Below, one piece after another: positions 17,674 through 23,988 of a stretch of DNA of 23,988 nucleotides. Positions within the stretch are counted from its first letter, which is position 1, and each line of letters opens with the position of its first letter. A model generated the notes under the pieces. That model saw nothing but the letters and a program-made list of their open reading frames with translations. It searched no databases and had not been told where the DNA came from. This stretch comes from Candidatus Omnitrophota bacterium (GTDB taxonomy: Bacteria; Omnitrophota; Koll11; Zapsychrales; Fredricksoniimonadaceae), in the NCBI GenBank assembly GCA_023247595.1, contig JAHFGF010000003.1, positions 1 to 23,988 on the forward strand. Direction: 5' to 3'. Made by a program: the position numbers and the translations under genes.

Positions 17674-19473
17674 TCAAACCGGTTTGACTAACTGTGTTTC
17701 GTACAAGCGTTTATAGAGCGGACAGGATATAAGCAATTCATCATGCCTGCCCAAGCCGACAATCTGCCCGCCTTCAATAACCACAATTTTATCGGCCTTA
17801 ATAACAGTCGACAACCGGTGCGCGATCGCAACCACTGTCCTGCCCACCATCAATTGATCCAGCGCCTGCTGAACATATTGTTCCGATTCTGAATCCAATT
17901 GCGACGTGGCCTCATCCAAAATCAATAAAGGCGGATTTCTTAAAATCGCGCGCGCAATCGCCAAACGCTGCTTTTCTCCGCCGGACAACCGAAAACCGCG
18001 GTCTCCGATAATGGTCCCGTATCCGCTGGGCATTTTCATAATAAACGCGTGAGCAAAGGCGCGGACGGCAGCCTCCTCAATTTTTTCCTGGGTAGCCAGC
18101 GAAAATCCATAGGAAATATTTGCCTTAACCGAGTCGTTAAAAAGGATCGTTTCCTGTCCGACAATACCAATTTGCGAACGCAGAGATTTTAAAGAAATAT
18201 TTTTTATATCTACACCGTCAATCAAAACCTGCCCTTGAGTTGGGTCATAAAACCGCGGGATTAAATTCGCCAGCGTTGACTTTCCCGTACCGGTCGGACC
18301 GACAACGGCGACTAACTCTCCGGCATTAATGACCAAATTAATGTTTTTCAAAACCAATCCAGACTCATCGTCATAACCAAAACTCACATTGCGAAATTCA
18401 ATCTTCTTGGAAATTGTCCCCAACGACTGCGGGTTGTTTTTTTCCACAACCGTCGTCGCTGCGTCCAATACTTCATAAATCCGGGAATTGGCAGCCAGCG
18501 CCTGCTGGGTAATCACATGCACATTCGCCAATTTTTTGATAGGACTGATGACCTGCAGGATTCCGGCCAGAAAAAGACCGAAAACACCAAACGACAAATG
18601 CCCTTCCATCACCTGTTTGCCCAAGACCATAAAGACAGTCAAACCAAAAATCGTGCCCAAAAGTTCAATGATGGGACTTAAGACCAGCGTGCGTTTGATG
18701 GCTTTGATTTTAAGCTTGTAAAACTCCTGATTGTTTTTTCTAAAACGATCGATTTCATAATTCTCCATGGAAAACGCTTTAACCACGCGGATGCCGGAAA
18801 TGGTTTCCAGAAGATGGGAATTAATATCAGCCATTTTTTCTTGAGATCCTTTGGCAAGCTTGCGCAATTTTTTCCCAAAGACCGCCATGGGCCAGGCAAT
18901 TAACGCGACCAAAAGAATAACAGCGCCGGCGGCGTTCGCATAAAGCAAAAAAACCATGACCAAATAAGTAATGATCGTAAACGGCTGACGGAACATGTCC
19001 GTCACCGCGTAAGAAATTCCATTTTCAATAGTCTGCACATCATTAGTGATGCGCGAAATGAGCTCGCCGGTTCTTTTTTTGCTAAAGTAATCCAGCGACA
19101 GGAACTGAATTTTTTCATACAGTCTCGAACGGATATCGCGCATAATTTTTTGGGCGATATCATTCATTAAATAGTCATAAAAAAACGTGGTGACCAACCG
19201 AACCAAAATCATCCCGAAAAAAATCAGCGGAATAAGCCACAGCAACAAATGGGTATCGGTGGCATTAAAACGGTCAACCAGATTCTGCAGAAAAACCGGA
19301 ACTTTATTAGGGAGAACAATGGATTTATTGGTGAGGATGCGGTCGGTCAAAGGAACAAGCAAAGAATACTGCACCCCTTGAAAAAGGGATGAAATAAACA
19401 TAAAAAAGACCGCGAGCACAAATTCACGGCCGTGGCCTTTAAGAAAACTGAGAAGTTTGAAATAATCCCGCAT
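17674..19473 (-). CDS. msbA: MsbA-type lipid A/lipid ABC exporter
   Basis: This is a half-size ABC exporter with fused membrane and ATPase domains that would flip lipid A-core across the inner membrane as a homodimer. The 599 residues hold about six membrane segments in the first 310. The ATPase follows: Walker A GPTGTGKST (392-400), signature LSGGEKQ (496-502), Walker B LLILDE (516-521) and the switch histidine in AHRLS (about 551). The ATG at 19473 fits the family start; a TTG at 19500 is in frame, and neither has a Shine-Dalgarno sequence. It is divergent from the lpxB pair, which supports lipid A as cargo. Other lipid or drug substrates cannot be excluded. Confidence 0.85.
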   Translation of the reverse strand: MRDYFKLLSFLKGHGREFVLAVFFMFISSLFQGVQYSLLVPLTDRILTNKSIVLPNKVPVFLQNLVDRFNATDTHLLLWLIPLIFFGMILVRLVTTFFYDYLMNDIAQKIMRDIRSRLYEKIQFLSLDYFSKKRTGELISRITNDVQTIENGISYAVTDMFRQPFTIITYLVMVFLLYANAAGAVILLVALIAWPMAVFGKKLRKLAKGSQEKMADINSHLLETISGIRVVKAFSMENYEIDRFRKNNQEFYKLKIKAIKRTLVLSPIIELLGTIFGLTVFMVLGKQVMEGHLSFGVFGLFLAGILQVISPIKKLANVHVITQQALAANSRIYEVLDAATTVVEKNNPQSLGTISKKIEFRNVSFGYDDESGLVLKNINLVINAGELVAVVGPTGTGKSTLANLIPRFYDPTQGQVLIDGVDIKNISLKSLRSQIGIVGQETILFNDSVKANISYGFSLATQEKIEEAAVRAFAHAFIMKMPSGYGTIIGDRGFRLSGGEKQRLAIARAILRNPPLLILDEATSQLDSESEQYVQQALDQLMVGRTVVAIAHRLSTVIKADKIVVIEGGQIVGLGRHDELLISCPLYKRLYETQLVKPV

Positions 19474-19561
19474 GAACGATGATACTATTGAAGGGGTCAA
19501 TAATGTTGTAACTTTATATTTTCAAAGCTGTTCGGAAATTGGGCTGATAGTACCATACCGA

Positions 19562-19590
19562 TTGACATTTGTCGAGGGCTTTGTTAGTAT
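19562..19590 (+). promoter_or_regulatory. Promoter of the oxidoreductase-lpxB pair
   Basis: A perfect -35 TTGACA (19562-19567) is followed by a 17-nt spacer and -10 TAGTAT (19585-19590). The predicted start near 19597 leaves a 5' untranslated region of about 77 nt. It also rules out the upstream in-frame TTG at 19569, which lies inside the promoter. Confidence 0.75.
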
Positions 19591-19673
19591 CAGTGCTCTG
19601 TGATGCGTGTTCAACCGTCAAAAACCCTTATGAACGAAAAAATCTTTCACCTTCCACCAAAAACGGGCCAGAC

Positions 19674-20609
19674 ATGAACAAACTCAATATCGCTGTCGTT
19701 GGATTGGGACATCTGGGATCCAAACACCTCCGGGTCTATTCGGAACTCAAAGACCGGGTCAATATCGTGGCCATCTGCGACAACCGCGCCAATGTGGTTA
19801 AACCGTTAAGCGAACAATACAACATTCCTTTTGTCACCGATTACCGCAAGCTTCCAGATGGAATCCAGGCCGTGAATATCTGCACACCGACGGTGACACA
19901 CGCGGTGATCGGAAAATATTTTTTAGAGCGCGGCATTCATACTTTTATTGAAAAACCCATCACCATGGACCTTGTCGAGGCCGACGCGCTCATTGATCTG
20001 GCGAAAAAAAACAACCTGAAACTCCAAATTGGACACGTGGAACGTTTTAACTCCGCGTTTAAAACCATTCAAAAAATCGTTAAAGACCCGCTATTTATCG
20101 AATGCCACCGTCTAAATCCGTTTCCGAACCGGTCGCTGGATATCGGGGTTGTGACTGACTTGATGATCCACGATATTGACATCATCCTCGGGCTTATCAA
20201 ATATCCGATTAAAGACATCCAGGCTGTCGGCGTTCCGGTCTTAACCAAACATGAAGACATCGCCAACGTCCGCCTGACCTTTACCAACGGCAGCGTGTGC
20301 AACATTACCGCGAGCCGCATCTCACCCGAGGTCATGCGCAAAATCCGAATCTTTCTTAAGAATGCCTACATTTCGCTGGATTACGTCGATCAAAAGGCCT
20401 TTATCTACCGAAAAAATCTCATTGCCATTTCCAAAGAAAACATTCCCATTGAAAAAGAAGAACCGCTTAAAAAAGAGCTGGAATCGTTTGTCGACTGCAT
20501 TGTCCATGACACGCCCCCTGTTGTTTCCGGCGTTGACGCCCGGGCAGCGTTGAAAGTGGCCCTTGAGATCACCGAAAAAATATGGGAAAACCTCAAAAAC
20601 TTCTCATGA
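19674..20609 (+). CDS. Gfo/Idh/MocA oxidoreductase, possibly GnnA-like
   Basis: This is an NAD(P)-dependent sugar dehydrogenase family protein of 311 residues. The N-terminal Rossmann domain has VVGLGHLGSKH (GxGxxG at 10-15) and the catalytic-lysine motif EKPI (93-96). GHVERFN (120-126) and the DLMIHDIDI helix (H166, D167) form the sugar-binding side. It overlaps lpxB by 28 nt, so the two are co-translated. In bacteria making amide-linked lipid A, GnnA, a UDP-GlcNAc 3-dehydrogenase of this family, is encoded between lpxA and lpxB. That makes GnnA the leading guess. The partner aminotransferase GnnB is not in the window, so the role is unproven. The ATG at 19674 is chosen from the fold; no Shine-Dalgarno sequence is seen. 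Confidence 0.85.
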   Translation: MNKLNIAVVGLGHLGSKHLRVYSELKDRVNIVAICDNRANVVKPLSEQYNIPFVTDYRKLPDGIQAVNICTPTVTHAVIGKYFLERGIHTFIEKPITMDLVEADALIDLAKKNNLKLQIGHVERFNSAFKTIQKIVKDPLFIECHRLNPFPNRSLDIGVVTDLMIHDIDIILGLIKYPIKDIQAVGVPVLTKHEDIANVRLTFTNGSVCNITASRISPEVMRKIRIFLKNAYISLDYVDQKAFIYRKNLIAISKENIPIEKEEPLKKELESFVDCIVHDTPPVVSGVDARAALKVALEITEKIWENLKNFS

Positions 20610-21724
20610 TGATCGCCGGTGAAGTTTCCGGTGACATGCGCGCGGGCGAAGTGGCCCGGGTGCTCCACGAATCCGCGCCTGAAATTGAAATGACCGGCGT
20701 CGGCGGCGAAAGCATGACAGCGGCGGGCGTTGAATGCTTTGCCAATATCACCGAACTGGCCGTCATCGGATTTTCCGACGTCATTAAAAATTACGGACGG
20801 ATCAAGAAAGTTTTCAATCTCATTTTAAGTGAAGTCGACCGCCGCAAGCCGGATGCCGTGATGCTGGTGGATTACCCCGGATTTAATCTGCGCCTGGCGC
20901 GCAAACTCAAAGACAGAAATATCAAAGTCATTTATTACATCTCCCCTCAAATCTGGGCGTGGAGGGAAAATCGAATTAAGCTGATTAAAAAAGTCGTTGA
21001 TAAAATGCTTGTTCTATTTTCATTCGAACAGTCGTTTTACAAAAAGCACAACATGGATGTGGATTACGTAGGACATCCTCTCGTCGATCAGGTGAAGGTT
21101 TCCGAAAAACCTGAAAGCGTTCTTCAAAAACTTGGACTAAAAACCAACCTGCCGGTTGTGGGACTTCTGCCTGGATCGCGGGAAAAGGAAATCACGCGGC
21201 ACCTTCCGGTCATGGTGAAAGCGGCTGAACTTTTGTATCAAGCCGACAATCAGCGCCAATTTATTATGCTTAAAGCGCCGACGGTGGACGAACGGTTTAT
21301 TCGATCTCTAACAGACACCGCGGCCTGCCCAATCCGCATCGTCGAGCAGCACGGCTACAACGAGTTTAACGCGCTTTCGGCCTGCATGATAGCGTCCGGC
21401 ACGGCGACGCTTGAGGCGGCGATCCTTAAAAAGCCCATGGTCATTGTTTACAAAACTTCGTGGCTGACCTACACGATCGTTAAATTTTTTATTAAAATAC
21501 CCCACGTTGGTCTGGCCAACATTGTGGCTGGCCACGAGGTTGTTCCGGAATTGATCCAGAGCAAGGCAACCCCGCAAAACATCGCCCAGAAAATGGAAAA
21601 ACTCCTTACGGATCATAAAGCCACACAACGCATCCACAAGGAGTTTTCAAAATTTTCTGTCTGGCTCGGCGAACCCGGCGCGAGCCAGCGCGCGGCTAAA
21701 ATTATTGTTAAAGAACTTTCTTGA
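20582..21724 (+). CDS. lpxB: Lipid-A-disaccharide synthase
   Basis: This GT-B glycosyltransferase joins lipid X and UDP-2,3-diacylglucosamine into the lipid A disaccharide at the inner face of the inner membrane. The 380 residues match the family, with AGEVSGD (12-18), VDYPGFNLRLA, YYISPQIWAWRENRIK, VGHPLVD, LPGSREKEI and the ASGTATLEAA acceptor loop. The ATG at 20582 lies inside the previous gene and lacks a ribosome site, suggesting coupling. It ends 20 nt from the convergent response regulator gene. Confidence 0.96.
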   Translation: MGKPQKLLMMIAGEVSGDMRAGEVARVLHESAPEIEMTGVGGESMTAAGVECFANITELAVIGFSDVIKNYGRIKKVFNLILSEVDRRKPDAVMLVDYPGFNLRLARKLKDRNIKVIYYISPQIWAWRENRIKLIKKVVDKMLVLFSFEQSFYKKHNMDVDYVGHPLVDQVKVSEKPESVLQKLGLKTNLPVVGLLPGSREKEITRHLPVMVKAAELLYQADNQRQFIMLKAPTVDERFIRSLTDTAACPIRIVEQHGYNEFNALSACMIASGTATLEAAILKKPMVIVYKTSWLTYTIVKFFIKIPHVGLANIVAGHEVVPELIQSKATPQNIAQKMEKLLTDHKATQRIHKEFSKFSVWLGEPGASQRAAKIIVKELS

Positions 21725-21744
21725 CCCCTTCCCTTTCAATCCGC

Positions 21745-22524
21745 CTAGACAGTTCGGTAGAATTCACGAATGGATTCCATAAAGGTAACCTTGCTGAACC
21801 GGCCGATATACGCGTCGGCGCCGGCTTCCATGCAGCGATTTTTGGAGGCCTTTAACTGCTCAACCGCATTCACGCTGGATAATTCACGTTCGGAAAAATG
21901 CGTGAAGACAAGAATTTTTAACGAGGAAAAACGGGAGAAACACCGCAGAGCAGCAATCACTTCATAGGCCATAAGTTTGGGCAACAGCACGTCCATTAAA
22001 ATCATATCCGGCGGGTCATTGAGCGCCTTGACTAAAAATTCCACTTCATCATACGCCGGAACCGCTTTTTGGCCGTGGTCATTGAGAAGCTGGACCATGC
22101 TGCCGACAACGTCATTGCCGGAACCGCAGACAATAATATTCCGGCATTCCAACTTATGCTGGGACGGATGAATAAGACGCGCAATCGCCTCGAGCACAAC
22201 TTCAATCGGAACCGGTTTGGCAAAAAATTCCGACACGCCAAAGACACGAAACGAATCTTCCATACTCGCGTGGGCCGTCATGACAATGACCGGCACCTTG
22301 GCGTAATTCGGCCACTGTTTGATCTCTTTGAAAAAACGAAAACCATCCATGACCGGCATGGCCACGTCCGTCACAATTAAATCAAATTGATCACTGCGGG
22401 CCGCATGCAAACCCTCTTTGCCGTTGCCGGCCGCGGTGACCACATACCCTGCCCGCTCCAAGTTGCGTTTAAACGCTTCGCGGATATCGTCGTCGTCATC
22501 AAGGATTAAGATTTTATTGGCCAT
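21745..22524 (-). CDS. Response regulator with two receiver domains, the second degenerate
   Basis: This 259-residue protein has no DNA-binding or enzymatic output domain. Receiver 1 (about 3-120) is complete: acidic pocket in LDDDDD (9-13), phospho-acceptor D53 in VTDVAMPVMDG, T83 in VMTAH and K103 in FAKPV. Receiver 2 (about 128-259) keeps an aspartate, D178, in LMDVLLPK, but its acidic pair is replaced by CGSGND and the usual lysine is not evident. The ATG at 22524 begins MANKILILDD; a TTG at 22545 is in frame but unlikely. It follows batE by 26 nt, so it may be co-transcribed with the Bat genes. No histidine kinase is nearby. Confidence 0.88.
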   Translation of the reverse strand: MANKILILDDDDDIREAFKRNLERAGYVVTAAGNGKEGLHAARSDQFDLIVTDVAMPVMDGFRFFKEIKQWPNYAKVPVIVMTAHASMEDSFRVFGVSEFFAKPVPIEVVLEAIARLIHPSQHKLECRNIIVCGSGNDVVGSMVQLLNDHGQKAVPAYDEVEFLVKALNDPPDMILMDVLLPKLMAYEVIAALRCFSRFSSLKILVFTHFSERELSSVNAVEQLKASKNRCMEAGADAYIGRFSKVTFMESIREFYRTV

Positions 22525-22550
22525 ATCCACACTCAATTTGAACAATTGTG

Positions 22551-23312
22551 TTAAATTTTTTCCAAATGCTCTGTCTCAATCCAACCCTGCAGTCCATCGG
22601 GGCGTTCGATTTTGGTCCAGCCGGTATTTTCTTTGAGAACGCGGACCTTCCAACCTTCATAAGCAGTAAAATGGGTTGTCGCCTTATCCTCCGGTTCATA
22701 TCTTACCTCAGCTGCGGCAAGAATAATCGCATCATTATTATAATCTTTAAGTTTGAGTACAAGCGCGCAGATGTGAAAGGCCAAGAGCGCGGTCAAAGAA
22801 ATCACCAGGACAAGCGTCTTTTTAAAACGCCAACGCAGATAAAGCCCGGCGAGAATTAGCGCGGAAATGAGCAATAACAAAAAACAGATAACTAAAACGA
22901 TTTCTTCATCGGTGACATAGGGCAGATGGATAAACACATATTGGGCCAAATCTTTTTTAGCCGGCACTTCAGGATTTTTAATCATGCTTTTGGCGAAAGT
23001 CCAGTTGGCCTGCAAATCCCCGTCGCGCGGAGTGACGCGCCGGGCGCGTTCATACCACAACACAGCGCGGCCGATCTGATTGCGTTTCATGTAGCAATTG
23101 CCGATGTTGTAATAAACCGCGGCCGACGCGTAGCCGGAGCCGGTCATTTGTTCATAAATTTTAAGCGCGCCTTCATAGTCACCCGATTTATACGCTGTAT
23201 TCGCTTTAAAAAATAAACTCATGGCGTCGGTCTTAGCAACAGGCGCTTCACAGCCGGAAACAAACAATCCTAAAACCAGCATCCATCCTAAAATGGGTGA
23301 TGTGATCTTCAC
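22551..23312 (-). CDS. batE: BatE-like TPR/SH3 lipoprotein
   Basis: This matches the BatE layout of Bacteroides-type aerotolerance operons, whose exact function is unsettled. The 253 residues start with a lipoprotein signal (LFVSGC, lipidated C21). TPR repeats span about 30-110 (YYNIGNCYMKRNQIGRAVLWYERA is typical). Two membrane segments lie at about 138-160 and 166-187. A C-terminal bacterial SH3 domain occupies 198-250 (GWTKIERPDGLQGWI). The start is GTG at 23312, overlapping the batD stop as GTGA. The assignment rests on domain order plus the upstream batD. Confidence 0.8.
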   Translation of the reverse strand: MKITSPILGWMLVLGLFVSGCEAPVAKTDAMSLFFKANTAYKSGDYEGALKIYEQMTGSGYASAAVYYNIGNCYMKRNQIGRAVLWYERARRVTPRDGDLQANWTFAKSMIKNPEVPAKKDLAQYVFIHLPYVTDEEIVLVICFLLLLISALILAGLYLRWRFKKTLVLVISLTALLAFHICALVLKLKDYNNDAIILAAAEVRYEPEDKATTHFTAYEGWKVRVLKENTGWTKIERPDGLQGWIETEHLEKI

Positions 23313-23988
23313 AGGTTTTTCTCCAAACGTTCAATGATGACTTTTGCGGCTTCAAAATCACGGTTCATGGTCTTCTCATCCGGAACAAATGACGCAAACC
23401 TCACACGGTCGGCAGATTCAAAAATAACTTTTATGGCCTCGAGAACTTCGTCTTTCACCGATTTTTCTTTTAACAGCCGTCTTAAGGCTTCATAGGTTAA
23501 TCCGCCGGAAGGCACATGGAGATGATTCCCCACATATTCGGTGAGCGTCTTAACGACCGCGGCATAAAACTCCTTGGCGTTTTTTTCCTGCATGCGCGCC
23601 CGGGCGGTTTCCAGTCCCTGACGCACCTGGCGCGGCGCTTTAAATTTTCGGGCGAAACGCGTGTCGGTTTTCAATTTGCGTTTTACAAAATAGATAACAA
23701 GAACAACTGTCCAAACAATGCCGTACAGCAATGCCGTCAACCAAAACCAAAGCGAATAATAAAACCGATAGCCTTTAGGCTGAAGATCATCAATCCGTTC
23801 CTTGATAAAAACAATATCCCGCCCCACATCTTCCTTAACCTGAACCGTCGGAGTTGATGACTCATAACCCACCGCTTTAAATTCATCACCCGGCTTTGGC
23901 GCGGTGATGATGACGGAAAACGGACCTTTGGTAATAGTGCGGTATTGCTTGGCCTGCGTATCAAAATAAGAAAAAGAAACAGCAGGAA
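23309..23988 (-). CDS. batD: BatD-like protein, N-terminus off the right edge
   Basis: The reading frame is open to the window edge, so about 226 C-terminal residues are visible. A beta-rich segment (SFSYFDTQAKQYRTI, then PFSVIITAP) is typical of the end of the BatD extracytoplasmic region. One membrane helix follows (LWFWLTALLYGIVWTVVLVIYF), then a basic cytoplasmic part of about 140 residues ending in a helical domain. An internal GTG at 23872 could be mistaken for a start but is not one, because the family fold continues upstream. BatA and BatB would be expected beyond the right edge. Confidence 0.75.
   Translation of the reverse strand, partial: PAVSFSYFDTQAKQYRTITKGPFSVIITAPKPGDEFKAVGYESSTPTVQVKEDVGRDIVFIKERIDDLQPKGYRFYYSLWFWLTALLYGIVWTVVLVIYFVKRKLKTDTRFARKFKAPRQVRQGLETARARMQEKNAKEFYAAVVKTLTEYVGNHLHVPSGGLTYEALRRLLKEKSVKDEVLEAIKVIFESADRVRFASFVPDEKTMNRDFEAAKVIIERLEKNL

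Noticed and set aside
17620..17690. Terminator after msbA (AATAAC/GTTATT stem and the CAAACCGGTTTG palindrome)
   Set aside because: Stems are short and no T-run follows on the minus strand, so I do not call a terminator.
19569..19673. N-terminal extension of the oxidoreductase from an upstream TTG
   Set aside because: The upstream start lies between the -35 and -10 boxes, so it would not be in the transcript, and the extra 35 residues precede a normal Rossmann-fold start.

Overview
The window is a dense, almost entirely minus-strand stretch of a Gram-negative bacterial genome with about 45% GC. It carries two lipopolysaccharide genes (an MsbA-type flippase and lpxB), a type IV prepilin peptidase, the end of a Bat (aerotolerance-type) operon and a tRNA Gly-Leu-Lys cluster. 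This mix of housekeeping genes would fit a PVC-superphylum or Omnitrophota-like lineage, but that is an inference from gene content and protein style, not a phylogeny. Starts are mixed: many genes have a clear Shine-Dalgarno sequence (leuA, pfkA, ptsN, frr, rpsB), while aroE, the yvcK-like gene, ptsI, msbA, the oxidoreductase and lpxB show none.

Region by region, left to right. 1-5301 (minus) holds the downstream end of a metabolic run, transcribed as pfkA, ilvC, leuA, aroE, pilD, with pilD running off the left edge. 5301-7004 is a secreted MuiA-like DUF4140/DUF4139 protein whose stop overlaps the pfkA start. 7035-7099 is an intrinsic terminator closing the unit before it. 7122-14185 (minus) is a regulatory and one-carbon operon: ptsN, yvcK-like, ptsH, ptsI, a sugar nucleotidyltransferase, metK, ahcY. 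14250-14672 carries three tRNA genes with a striking inverted repeat between two of them. 14732-17370 is the classic rpsB-tsf-pyrH-frr translation operon, preceded by a recognisable promoter and a highly structured leader of about 190 nt. 17674-19473 is msbA, divergent from a Gfo/Idh/MocA oxidoreductase-lpxB pair (19674-21724, plus) that has a near-consensus promoter. 21745-23988 (minus) is batD (partial), batE and a double-receiver response regulator.

How the genes work together: EI, HPr and EIIA-Ntr with no sugar permease, plus a YvcK-family protein, look like a regulatory phosphorelay rather than sugar uptake. MetK and AhcY make and recycle S-adenosyl groups. LeuA and IlvC belong to branched-chain amino-acid synthesis, AroE to aromatic amino acids. 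The oxidoreductase sits where GnnA sits in lpxA-gnnA-gnnB-lpxB clusters, so lipid A with amide-linked chains is a testable idea.

No phage, CRISPR, transposase or defence system is visible. The most unusual structures are non-coding: two intergenic elements built the same way (short tandem units in opposing orientation around a palindromic centre, period 8 nt at 1606-1691 and 14 nt at 14485-14593), and the rpsB leader.
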